Positions 26,489 through 34,946 of a DNA stretch of 64,000 bases are shown here, one piece after another. Every line of letters starts with the position of its first letter. The first letter of the stretch is position 1. A model generated the notes under the pieces. It did not search any database and was not told where the DNA came from. It saw only the letters and a list, made by a program, of their open reading frames with translations. The DNA is taken from NCBI GenBank assembly GCA_023421505.1, contig JAEZTJ010000083.1:47586-111585 (forward strand), in the 5' to 3' direction. The stretch comes from Bacillota bacterium (GTDB taxonomy: Bacteria > Bacillota > Clostridia > Lachnospirales > Lachnospiraceae). The translations under genes were made by a program, and so were the position numbers.

Positions 26489-27805
26489 ATGAGTTTAATT
26501 GTTAAATTAATTCAATATTTATTGATACTGTTGATTGGAATTTATACTTATTATAGCTTTAGTATTTTCCGTTATAAGAATAAAAAACAGCAGAATAAGG
26601 TCTATACGGTTTTAACGATTATCATCTTTCTGATCCACTTTATTGGATATGCAACCCTCCTTTTGCAGATACAAAGTTTGAAGCTGATATATCTTTATGT
26701 CGGGGAAGCAGCTATGTTCCTTCTTGTACTTGCGCTAAACAGAATTTTTTATCCTAAGCTTTCTAAGCTGCTGTTAAGAAATATGTTGATGCTTCTGGCA
26801 GTGGGTTTTATCGTACTCACAAGATTATCCTTTGATGATGCGATAAGGCAGGTAGCTATTGTTGGGGGAGCCTTTCTAATCAGTTTGTTTGTACCTTTAT
26901 TCATGGTGAAGCTTAGGTGCTTAAGTAAGTTTGGATGGGTATATGGAATAGCCGGGATTATTATTTTAATGATTGTTCTGATTATTGGAACAACAAGCTT
27001 TGGAGCAACAAATTGGCTGAATATTAACGGAGTCAGCATCCAGCCCTCAGAGATTGTCAAGCTTTTATTTGTATTTAGTATCGCTGCCTTGCTTAAGGAG
27101 CCAAGGAAGTTTAAACAGCTTTTATTTATCTCTGCTTTAGCAGGGGTTCATGTCTTGGTACTTGTGCTGCAAAAGGATTTGGGTGGAGCTCTTATATTCT
27201 TTGTAACGTTTGCTTTTATGCTATATGCTGCTACAGCAAGACCGCTTTATCTGTTCTCGGGATTGCTTTTAGGAAGCTTAGCAGCATTTATTGCTTATCA
27301 GCTATTTTACCATGTAAGAGTAAGGGTAATTGCCTGGCAAAATCCCTTTCAATATATTGATAAGGAAGGCTTTCAGATCACGCAGTCCTTATTTGCAATC
27401 GGAACAGGAGGTTGGTTCGGGATGGGTATCAATCGTGGACTCCCGACAAACATTCCTGTTGTAGAGAGTGATTTCATTTTCTCTGCCATCTCAGAGGAGA
27501 TGGGTGGTTTATTTGCAATCTGTATTATTTTAATCTATATCAGTTGTTTTATTATGATAATTAATATTGCCCTTGAGCAGGAGGATAGCTTTTATCGTCT
27601 ACTCTCTATTGGCTTCGCGGTAATGTTTGCTTTTCAGGTGATTTTATCTATAGGCGGTGTTATAAAATTTATACCGTCAACCGGAGTTACCCTGCCCTTT
27701 ATTAGTCAGGGAGGAAGTTCAATAGTAATGAGCGTTGTCATGCTTATGATCCTTCAGGGAATTTATATAAGAGGGAAAGACGAGAAGAAAAATACGATTC
27801 CCTAA
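26489..27805 (+). CDS. FtsW/RodA/SpoVE family peptidoglycan polymerase
   Basis: A 438-residue SEDS protein with about ten to twelve membrane segments. The family polymerises lipid II into glycan strands together with a class B penicillin-binding protein. Typical blocks are GVSIQPSEIVKLLFVF, VLQKDLGGALIFF, FAIGTGGWFGMGINRG and FIPSTGVTLPFISQGGSS. AAGGAGG precedes ATG 26489. The transpeptidase partner follows after 28 bases. Which member of the family it is (FtsW, RodA or SpoVE) cannot be decided. Confidence 0.93.
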   Translation: MSLIVKLIQYLLILLIGIYTYYSFSIFRYKNKKQQNKVYTVLTIIIFLIHFIGYATLLLQIQSLKLIYLYVGEAAMFLLVLALNRIFYPKLSKLLLRNMLMLLAVGFIVLTRLSFDDAIRQVAIVGGAFLISLFVPLFMVKLRCLSKFGWVYGIAGIIILMIVLIIGTTSFGATNWLNINGVSIQPSEIVKLLFVFSIAALLKEPRKFKQLLFISALAGVHVLVLVLQKDLGGALIFFVTFAFMLYAATARPLYLFSGLLLGSLAAFIAYQLFYHVRVRVIAWQNPFQYIDKEGFQITQSLFAIGTGGWFGMGINRGLPTNIPVVESDFIFSAISEEMGGLFAICIILIYISCFIMIINIALEQEDSFYRLLSIGFAVMFAFQVILSIGGVIKFIPSTGVTLPFISQGGSSIVMSVVMLMILQGIYIRGKDEKKNTIP

Positions 27806-27833
27806 CTCATTGATGGTCAAAGGAGGTAATATA

Positions 27834-29258
27834 TTGGATAGTAAAGTGAATAAAGATCCGAAAAAATCTGTATTCTATATACTTTATATTTTCGTAGGGC
27901 TCTTTGTGCTTTTGATGGGTTATTTTGCTTATTTTATCCTTTTTAGGAGCAACGAAATCGTAAATAATGCATATAACAAAAGACAAGAGGTTCTTGCAGA
28001 CAGGGTGGTCAGAGGAAAGATACTATCGAGTGATGGCGAGATACTAGCTCAGACCTTAGTAGACAAGGAAGGAAAGGAAACCAGAGAATATCCTTTTGGC
28101 GAAATATTTGCTAACGTTGTCGGCAGATTCTCAAAGGGTAAGACAGGAATAGAGGAGGGACAGGATATCAGACTACTAACCTCTAATATCAATTCCTTTG
28201 AGGTTATGTATAATGATCTAAGGGGAGTAAAAAGCCCGGGCGATAATGTTGTTACTACTTTGGATGCAAAGCTGCAGCAGGTGGCATATGATGCCTTAGG
28301 CAGCTATCGTGGTGCCGTAGTAGTGATGGAGCCTTCGACCGGCAGACTACTTGCAATGGTATCAAAGCCATCCTATGATCCGAATAAAGTAGATGAGATG
28401 TGGGATGAGCTGCTTGCTGATGAAGCTACCGAATCTCCATTGATTAACCGGGCAGCGCAGGGTTTATATCCGCCGGGTTCAACCTTCAAGCTTCTGACCT
28501 CCTTAGAATATATGAGGGAGCATATGACGACCTATAATAAGTACGAATATAACTGTACCAGCAGGATCGAGTATAACGACATGGTAATCCACTGCCATAA
28601 TAATAAGGTGCATGGTGAGGTGAATTTACCTTTATCCTTTGCAAAATCTTGTAATACCTCTTATGCTTCAATTGGTAAAAGCCTAGATATGGATAGCTTT
28701 TTTAGGCTATGCGGAGATTTTTTATTTAACAAGAGCCTTCCGGTTGAGATGGGCAGTAATCCCAGCAAATTCACACTTAAAAAGGGAGTATCTGGGGTAA
28801 AGGAAGCGATGCAGACTGCTATTGGTCAGGGCAATACACTGATAACGCCACTTCACAATGCGATGATTGCCGCTTCAGTAGCGAACAGCGGAGTTATGAT
28901 GAAGCCATATCTTGTCGATCATATTGAAGATGCTTACGGCGGAAAAGTAAAACAATTTTCGCCTAAGAGCATTGCGAAGCCAATGACAATGAAGGAAGCA
29001 AATTATATTGCAAAAATGATGCGTAAAGTTGTGACGGAAGGAACCGGCATAAAATTACAGGATTTGACGCAAAAGGCAGCAGGCAAGACCGGTTCTGCTG
29101 ATAACGGAGATGGAAAAGCTCACTCTTGGTTTATTGGATACGCACCCTATGAAGAGCCAGAAATCGTGGTAAGCATTATTGCAGAGAATGCAGGGACGGG
29201 CAGCGAATATGCTGTACCAATCGCAAAAAAGATCTTTGATGCATATTTTAATAAGTGA
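27834..29258 (+). CDS. Class B penicillin-binding protein transpeptidase
   Basis: A 474-residue PBP with an N-terminal membrane anchor (VFYILYIFVGLFVLLMGYF) and a transpeptidase domain. The three active-site motifs are S-T-F-K in PPGSTFKLLTS, S-C-N in AKSCNTSYA, and KTG in AGKTGSAD. It is short, with a reduced pedestal domain. AAGGAGG lies seven bases before TTG 27834; the ATG at 27810 is upstream of that site and is rejected. It forms an operon with the SEDS gene, its likely partner. Confidence 0.93.
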   Translation: MDSKVNKDPKKSVFYILYIFVGLFVLLMGYFAYFILFRSNEIVNNAYNKRQEVLADRVVRGKILSSDGEILAQTLVDKEGKETREYPFGEIFANVVGRFSKGKTGIEEGQDIRLLTSNINSFEVMYNDLRGVKSPGDNVVTTLDAKLQQVAYDALGSYRGAVVVMEPSTGRLLAMVSKPSYDPNKVDEMWDELLADEATESPLINRAAQGLYPPGSTFKLLTSLEYMREHMTTYNKYEYNCTSRIEYNDMVIHCHNNKVHGEVNLPLSFAKSCNTSYASIGKSLDMDSFFRLCGDFLFNKSLPVEMGSNPSKFTLKKGVSGVKEAMQTAIGQGNTLITPLHNAMIAASVANSGVMMKPYLVDHIEDAYGGKVKQFSPKSIAKPMTMKEANYIAKMMRKVVTEGTGIKLQDLTQKAAGKTGSADNGDGKAHSWFIGYAPYEEPEIVVSIIAENAGTGSEYAVPIAKKIFDAYFNK

Positions 29259-29316
29259 AATACAAATTTGTATTTTGATATTTTTGTACTATTTGTTACA
29301 TTTCAATAATAATAGG

Positions 29317-29345
29317 TTGAAAACTTATGCATATTGTTGTATACT
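29317..29345 (+). promoter_or_regulatory. Probable sigma-A promoter of the Nudix gene
   Basis: TTGAAA (29317-29322), 17 bases and TATACT (29340-29345), 44 bases before the start of the Nudix gene. Confidence 0.65.
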
Positions 29346-29389
29346 GCTAATTAGTATAGATGGTACACCAAAGAGCAGGAGGAATTGCG

Positions 29390-29842
29390 ATGGTAGAAGC
29401 AACGAGCTGTGGTGGTGTAGTTATATTCAGAGGAAAGATCTTATTACTGTATAAAAACTATAAGAACAAATATGAGGGGTGGGTGCTACCGAAAGGGACC
29501 GTTGAAGAAGGGGAAGAGTATAAAGAGACTGCGATACGCGAGGTTTTGGAGGAGGCGGGAACGAATGCTTCTATCATCAAGTATATCGGAAAAAGCCAAT
29601 ATTCTTTTAGCACACCACAGAATACAGTATTAAAGGATGTTCATTGGTATTTAATGATGTCTGATAGCTATTACAGCAAGCCACAAAGGGAAGAGTTTTT
29701 TATGGACTCCGGTTATTACAAATTTCATGAAGCTTATCATATGCTTAAATTTGCAAATGAGAAGCAAATTTTAGAGCGTGCTTATAATGAATATTTGGAT
29801 CTGAAAAAGAGTAACCTGTGGGGTAACAAAAAATATTTTTAA
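29390..29842 (+). CDS. Nudix hydrolase
   Basis: A 151-residue single-domain Nudix protein. The Nudix box is complete: PKGTVEEGEEYKETAIREV followed by LEEAG. The substrate (a nucleoside diphosphate derivative) cannot be told. AGGAGG stands seven bases before ATG 29390. The frame opens at 29360 but that part overlaps the ribosome site. It has its own promoter and terminator. Confidence 0.92.
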   Translation: MVEATSCGGVVIFRGKILLLYKNYKNKYEGWVLPKGTVEEGEEYKETAIREVLEEAGTNASIIKYIGKSQYSFSTPQNTVLKDVHWYLMMSDSYYSKPQREEFFMDSGYYKFHEAYHMLKFANEKQILERAYNEYLDLKKSNLWGNKKYF

Positions 29843-29854
29843 TAACGACGGATT

Positions 29855-29886
29855 AAAAGGGCTGTTCATTTGAATGGCCTTTTTTC
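29855..29886 (+). terminator. Intrinsic terminator after the Nudix gene
   Basis: AAAGGGCTGTTCA pairs with TGAATGGCCTTT (with G-U pairs), followed by a run of T. Confidence 0.88.
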
Positions 29887-30045
29887 ATTCCATTAAACAG
29901 GATATATCTAGAATAAATTCAGTTATCAGAAAGCCCTGAACACTGTTGCAAGGTTTCTGATTTATATATAATTAGTCGAATTATAAAATAATATAATTAA
30001 ATATCACTTAGTAGTCAGATAAAATGGTTAAAAATTTTGAAAATA

Positions 30046-30074
30046 TTGACATAATAGGAAGTAAGTACTAAAAT
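30046..30074 (+). promoter_or_regulatory. Probable sigma-A promoter of the hydrogenase-like sensor
   Basis: A perfect TTGACA (30046-30051), 17 bases and TAAAAT (30069-30074), about 75 bases before the coding start. Confidence 0.7.
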
Positions 30075-30147
30075 ATTGCATAGATGTATTTTACATTATT
30101 ATGAGAGGGGGCGGGTGTAGTTACTCTTAGGAGTAGCTATCGCTTTC

Positions 30148-32055
30148 ATGGAAAAAGGTATTATAGTAACGAATGAAAGTAAGTGTCAGGGCTGTAATAA
30201 ATGTATAGGGGTTTGTCCTGTCAAGTTTGCCAACGAAGCATACATAGATGAGGCAGGAATGAATAAAATTAGGGTTAATGCTGATTTGTGTATCCATTGT
30301 GGTAAATGCATTGAGGTTTGTGATCATGGTGCCAGAGATTACAAGGATGATACGGAGGACTTCTTTTGTGAGCTTGAAAAGGGGAATAAAATATCACTTG
30401 TGGTTGCTCCGGCTGTAAGAACAAATTATTCTGATTATCAGAGGTTGTTTGGTTTTTTAAAGAAAAAAGGAGTAAATGTTATATATGATGTTTCCTTTGG
30501 CGCAGATATTACAACCTGGGCTTATCTTAAGGCTATAAAAGCTATAAAATTAAACAGTATTATTGCACAGCCATGCCCGGTAGTAATTAACTACATTGAA
30601 AAATATAAGCCTCAATTGATAGAAAATCTCGCACCGATACACAGTCCCGCTATGTGTACGGCTATCTATCTAAGAAAGCATACTAATATTGAGGATAAAA
30701 TTGCATTTCTTTCCCCATGCCTAGCAAAGCAGGATGAATTTTGTTCCTCCGATACCAAGGAATTAATCAGTTATAACGTTACCTTTCGTAAGTTGAATGC
30801 ATACTTAGCTAAGAATAATATTAAACTCAATTCTTGCGATCCAGTCGATTTTGATAATTTGGAATGCGGATTAGGTCTTCTTTTTCCCAGACCGGGAGGG
30901 TTAAAGGAAAATGTCCTTGATAGGCTTCCCGAAGCATGGGTAAAACAGGTAGAGGGAACAGAGCATATAGTAACTTATCTCGACGACTATCATAATAGAG
31001 TAAAATTAAACAAAGCTGTTCCTTTACTGGTAGATATATTAAATTGCTCTTTTGGCTGCAATGACGGAACCGGAACGGAAAGAAAGGTTGAGCTTGATGA
31101 AATTGATTATACCTTGAACCGGTTAAAAAAAGAAAAACTGCATAAAAAAGCTTCTTTAAAAAGAGAAGTAGATGCTCTCTACAAATTATTTGATAAAAAG
31201 CTTGATTATCAGGATTTTATTAGAAAGTATACAGACAGATCGGATCATATATATAAGCTTGACACCTCCGAAGGAAAAGTGAATGCTGCTTATGAGGCCT
31301 TACATAAAATAAATAAAAGTGATCGTGAGATTAACTGTAATGCCTGCGGATATAATAACTGCAGGAAGATGGCAGTAGCTGTCGCAAATAATATTAACCA
31401 TGTTGATAACTGCATTCATTATAATAAAGCGGCTCTACTCATTGAGAATAATATTATAGTGGAGAGGGAAAAGGAAGCGGTAAAGGCATCCAGAGAAATA
31501 GAAGCTTTAAGGCAGAGCACCGAAGAGAATCTAAAAGCAGTAAGACTTGCGGTGAAGGAAATATCGTTGGCGGTAAAGGAAATTGTACAAAATGGAGAAG
31601 AGGCTAACAATAGTACGGCAGGAATATTAGGTGAAGCTAAGGATATTATGAAAATGACGTCCCAGTTAGAGAAAATTACAGATGTAATCAAGGGAGAAAT
31701 GAATGCATTTGCCAATGCCTCCTCTCAGATTATCACAATATCCGAACAAACTAATCTGTTATCCTTAAATGCAAGTATTGAGGCAGCCAGGGCAGGTGAA
31801 CTTGGAAAAGGCTTTGTTATTGTAGCTTCTGAGGTGAAAAAGCTTGCCGACAGCTCTAAAGAGATTGTAAAATCAACGAAAAAGGAAGAGGCGGATATAT
31901 TAAACAGCGTTGAAGAATTATTCGGTATATCTCATAATTTGCAGAACAGGATCAGTCTGATTAATGAAGAGCTGGCTGCAATTTCTTCTGCAATCGAAGA
32001 AATAACTGCAAAGACAATGGATGTGGAAGAGACGGCTGCAACACTAATTCAGTAA
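30148..32055 (+). CDS. [FeFe]-hydrogenase-like sensor with chemotaxis signalling domain
   Basis: A 635-residue soluble protein. Two 4Fe-4S ferredoxin motifs come first (CQGCNKCIGVCP, then CIHCGKCIEVC). A hydrogenase large-subunit-like domain follows; its Cys ligands are in AQPCPVV (where catalytic enzymes have TSCCP), LSPCLAKQDEF and NCSFGCNDGTG. Next is a Cys-rich 4Fe-4S domain (CNACGYNNCRKM, with a later Cys). The C-terminus is a methyl-accepting-type helical bundle with the conserved tip NLLSLNASIEAARAGELG. There is no membrane segment. It probably senses hydrogen or redox state and signals to a CheA/CheW system. No che genes are in the window. The ribosome site is weak (AGGAG 14 bases upstream). 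Confidence 0.85.
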   Translation: MEKGIIVTNESKCQGCNKCIGVCPVKFANEAYIDEAGMNKIRVNADLCIHCGKCIEVCDHGARDYKDDTEDFFCELEKGNKISLVVAPAVRTNYSDYQRLFGFLKKKGVNVIYDVSFGADITTWAYLKAIKAIKLNSIIAQPCPVVINYIEKYKPQLIENLAPIHSPAMCTAIYLRKHTNIEDKIAFLSPCLAKQDEFCSSDTKELISYNVTFRKLNAYLAKNNIKLNSCDPVDFDNLECGLGLLFPRPGGLKENVLDRLPEAWVKQVEGTEHIVTYLDDYHNRVKLNKAVPLLVDILNCSFGCNDGTGTERKVELDEIDYTLNRLKKEKLHKKASLKREVDALYKLFDKKLDYQDFIRKYTDRSDHIYKLDTSEGKVNAAYEALHKINKSDREINCNACGYNNCRKMAVAVANNINHVDNCIHYNKAALLIENNIIVEREKEAVKASREIEALRQSTEENLKAVRLAVKEISLAVKEIVQNGEEANNSTAGILGEAKDIMKMTSQLEKITDVIKGEMNAFANASSQIITISEQTNLLSLNASIEAARAGELGKGFVIVASEVKKLADSSKEIVKSTKKEEADILNSVEELFGISHNLQNRISLINEELAAISSAIEEITAKTMDVEETAATLIQ

Positions 32056-32063
32056 TATGATAA

Positions 32064-32116
32064 AAAGTTACCAAACCCGAAAAATACCGGTATTAAGGAT
32101 CTGGTAACTTTCTTTT
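32064..32116. terminator. Bidirectional terminator between convergent genes
   Basis: AAAGTTACCA (32064-32073) pairs with TGGTAACTTT (32102-32111). T-rich on the plus side and A-rich before the left arm, so it can serve both the sensor gene and the minus-strand secreted protein. Confidence 0.85.
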
Positions 32117-32119
32117 AAT

Positions 32120-33109
32120 TTATTTTGAATTGAATGCTAAGCCTTCTGTTATGAGGTAATCGCCATCAATATCACTGTAATAAAAACCAGCATAATATGT
32201 TTTGTTAGGCTTTAACAGATGAGCTATATTAATTATTATAGTATCCTCGTTTAATCCGATACTTACCTTTACTAAGGCTGTTTGTTTACTGGTTTTATCC
32301 ATCGGGTCCTTTCTCCCAGTATAAAGGTAGATACCAACATCCAAAAGTAGATCAGTGTCACATTGTTTCTTATTCGCACTTGCATAGGCTACTAGATCAG
32401 CCTTTGAAATCTTACGATTTAATTGTAATATCATGGATTTACTTGTGAGCTCTTTGATTTTTGAAATCTTAATTGAATCAATAGAATAAAAAAGAGCCTT
32501 TTCTTTTGCCAAATATTCATCCATACTTTTTTGCATCAAATAAATTTTATAATCATTAGGAATATTGATGAAATGCTCCTTTTTTGATAACGAACCTTTT
32601 TTCAAGTTCCTTAGTTTGTTATAGTACTCAATTACGAATTTTTCATCAAACTTGACTAAGGACAGTTCATCAATCGCTTTGATTGCTTCATGATCCTTTA
32701 TAGCTGATTTATCATTATGTATGGGTGTAATGGTAACATCGATAGTTGTTTTAGAAAAACCGGGTAATGCAGCTGTGATAATAGTTGAACCCACTTTTTT
32801 CCCCGTTATTATACCTTTTGTTTTGTCAACGGATGCAATAGAGGAATTATTGGATGTAAATGTGAAGCCTTCGTCTCCCTTCAGATAGGTACTGGCACAA
32901 AAGTTTTTGTAATCAATTGTAGGCATTAATGCATACGTTTGTCCGACTTCAAAAGAAAGATAAGGATTTTTTTTGTAAGTATGATCCTCAAGTATACTAA
33001 ATGAATAGTCAGTTATCTCATTTGCTTTGGCTGATACCAAAACAGTGTGATTTGTTGTCAGTAAAATTAATATTACTACTAGAAATTGTAATTTTTTGAT
33101 TAGCTTCAT
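32120..33109 (-). CDS. Secreted protein with a bacterial Ig-like (BIG2) domain
   Basis: A 329-residue protein with a Sec signal peptide (KKLQFLVVILILLTTNHTVL, likely cut near VSA-KA). A BIG2-like domain lies at residues ~60-130: FTSNNSSIASVDKTKGIITG, then VGSTIITA. The C-terminal 190 residues match nothing I recognise. AAGGAG precedes ATG 33109. It diverges from the diguanylate cyclase gene. Its role at the cell surface is unknown. Confidence 0.72.
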   Translation of the reverse strand: MKLIKKLQFLVVILILLTTNHTVLVSAKANEITDYSFSILEDHTYKKNPYLSFEVGQTYALMPTIDYKNFCASTYLKGDEGFTFTSNNSSIASVDKTKGIITGKKVGSTIITAALPGFSKTTIDVTITPIHNDKSAIKDHEAIKAIDELSLVKFDEKFVIEYYNKLRNLKKGSLSKKEHFINIPNDYKIYLMQKSMDEYLAKEKALFYSIDSIKISKIKELTSKSMILQLNRKISKADLVAYASANKKQCDTDLLLDVGIYLYTGRKDPMDKTSKQTALVKVSIGLNEDTIIINIAHLLKPNKTYYAGFYYSDIDGDYLITEGLAFNSK

Positions 33110-33268
33110 TGTCTCTCTCCTTTGAATAATTTATTTGAACCTCATATCTTTAGAATTGCACAGGTTTCTTTAATAAATCTCTAAATAAATGAAAGATTAT
33201 AGTACAACGAGAGAAATTAGGCATTTGAAAGCTGCATAAAACAATTTAAGAAACAAAAGGGGAATAAG

Positions 33269-34348
33269 ATGTTAAATGATTATTTTATTAATATGCTTCT
33301 GCTCATTTCACTTACATTTATAGGCGGCCATATTGTTAAAGATATTCAGCATAAAAAGATGAATACGGTGCTTGCTAAAGTATGTGTAGGTGTTTTTTGC
33401 GGTTTGATTGGAATTTTATTACTTGTTTATTCAATATCAGTAAAGGAAACTAATACACTAATTGATCTTAGGGCTTTCGCAATAATGATAGCTTCCTATG
33501 TTGGTGGTTTTATACCTACCGTTATTTCAGGATTGATGATACTTACCTTTCGATTAATATGCTATGAAAGAAATGTATCCGCAATCATTGCTGTGCTTCA
33601 GATTCTTTTATATATAGGATTATTTTATGTTATAGACAGAAGAGTTAATATCAGATGGAAGAATTGGATATATAAATTGCTTCTTCAAATGCTGATTGTT
33701 TTAATAACCTATTATTATCTCTTAAACAGCATTAATGAGATTTTCACAATACTTTTGCTATATAGTATTTTCCTAGTTCTTACGGGAGTTTTGGAATATT
33801 TACTTTTGGAATATGTCAGGACATCGAATGAACTTTATCAAAGATATAAGAACGATTCAACCAAGGATTTTCTTACAGGTCTGAATAACACGAGACAATT
33901 TGATAAGATTTTAAATATGGCATTTGAAAGAGTCCAGCTAAATAACGAAACCTTATCCTGTCTAATGATTGATATCGATCACTTTAAAAAGGTAAATGAT
34001 ACCTATGGACACGCAGTAGGTGATATGGTCTTAAAGGAACTTGCCCAAATTCTAAAACAGAGTATCAGATCTGTGGATATAGCAGCCAGAGTGGGCGGTG
34101 AGGAATTCTGTGTACTGCTCTTTCAGTGTCCTAAAGATCAGACCTTAGAGATGGCTACAAGAATTAATAAGGCAGTTGAAGCTCATGAATTTCCGATAGG
34201 TAACGATAGTAAAATTCGTATAACCGTATCCGTCGGAATTTCCATGTATCCTGAGTTAACTCCTGATTTAGAAGCTTTAAAGGAGGCTGCGGATACAGCT
34301 CTATATACCGCGAAAAGAAGCGGTAGAAATAGAGTCTGTGGCTTGTAA
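33269..34348 (+). CDS. Membrane diguanylate cyclase (GGDEF)
   Basis: A 359-residue protein with five to six N-terminal membrane segments of the 5TM-LYT sensor type (residues ~5-185) and a GGDEF domain. The active-site loop reads RVGGEEF. An R-x-x-D inhibitory site (RSVD) precedes it by five residues, so product feedback is expected. The nucleotide-binding segment FLTGLNNTRQFD is typical. It should make cyclic di-GMP from GTP. AAGGGG stands before ATG 33269. A terminator follows directly. Confidence 0.92.
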   Translation: MLNDYFINMLLLISLTFIGGHIVKDIQHKKMNTVLAKVCVGVFCGLIGILLLVYSISVKETNTLIDLRAFAIMIASYVGGFIPTVISGLMILTFRLICYERNVSAIIAVLQILLYIGLFYVIDRRVNIRWKNWIYKLLLQMLIVLITYYYLLNSINEIFTILLLYSIFLVLTGVLEYLLLEYVRTSNELYQRYKNDSTKDFLTGLNNTRQFDKILNMAFERVQLNNETLSCLMIDIDHFKKVNDTYGHAVGDMVLKELAQILKQSIRSVDIAARVGGEEFCVLLFQCPKDQTLEMATRINKAVEAHEFPIGNDSKIRITVSVGISMYPELTPDLEALKEAADTALYTAKRSGRNRVCGL

Positions 34349-34367
34349 ACAAATTATCTTACATGAG

Positions 34368-34408
34368 AAAAGTTACTAAATCTTGAGTTGTATTTAGTAA
34401 CTTTTTTT
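34368..34408 (+). terminator. Intrinsic terminator after the diguanylate cyclase gene
   Basis: A 14-bp perfect stem (AAAAGTTACTAAAT with ATTTAGTAACTTTT) followed by T residues. Confidence 0.95.
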
Positions 34409-34489
34409 GTGTTATAAAATTATGACATACTAAATTTTTGATACTCCAATTATATTTAAAAATTTTATGGAAAATAGTGCCATACTCTA

Positions 34490-34518
34490 TTGACAATTAC
34501 ACGCTACAATTGTAACAT
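34490..34518 (+). promoter_or_regulatory. Promoter of the blaI operon, overlapped by its operator
   Basis: Perfect TTGACA (34490-34495), 17 bases and TAACAT (34513-34518). The -10 element lies inside the left arm of the operator palindrome. Confidence 0.75.
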
Positions 34519-34540
34519 TAAGATGTTACAATTGTAGCGT
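34501..34540. promoter_or_regulatory. BlaI/MecI-type double operator
   Basis: A perfect 18-bp inverted repeat, ACGCTACAATTGTAACAT and its complement, with a four-base spacer. Each arm contains TACAATTGTA, itself a palindrome with the TACA/TGTA core of BlaI and MecI boxes. It covers the -10 region, so BlaI should repress its own operon. Confidence 0.85.
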
Positions 34541-34559
34541 TCTAATGGAGGTTATGTAA

Positions 34560-34946
34560 GTGAGTATCTTAAATAAAATATCTGACGCTGAATTAGAAGT
34601 TTTGAAATTGCTATGGAGTAAGAAGGAAGCCTTATCATCCGCATATATTAGTGATTCCTTAATGAAATCCATGGGATGGGAAAGATCAACAATTCGAACC
34701 CTCATTCATAGGTTGATGGAAAAGGGAGCATTAATTCAGGAAAAAAGAGATATGTATTATTATTATCCGAAGATTACAGAAAAGGAATATGTCTCTGCAC
34801 AGACAAAAAGCTTTCTTGAAAAAATGTATAAGGGAAATGCAAAAAAGCTGGTGGCTTCGCTCTTTGAAGAGGATTATATTCAACCTGACGATATTGAGAA
34901 ATTAAAACAGTTTTGGAAGCAAGGAGAATCCCGGAATGATGAATGA
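34560..34946 (+). CDS. blaI: BlaI/MecI family repressor
   Basis: A 128-residue winged-helix repressor of normal family length. The N-terminus ISDAELEVLKLLWSKKEALS and the recognition helix region ERSTIRTLIHRLMEKGAL are characteristic. The C-terminal dimer helix follows. GTG 34560 has GGAGG eight bases upstream. It overlaps the start of blaR1. Family members are inactivated by cleavage when the partner M56 protease is stimulated. Confidence 0.95.
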   Translation: MSILNKISDAELEVLKLLWSKKEALSSAYISDSLMKSMGWERSTIRTLIHRLMEKGALIQEKRDMYYYYPKITEKEYVSAQTKSFLEKMYKGNAKKLVASLFEEDYIQPDDIEKLKQFWKQGESRNDE

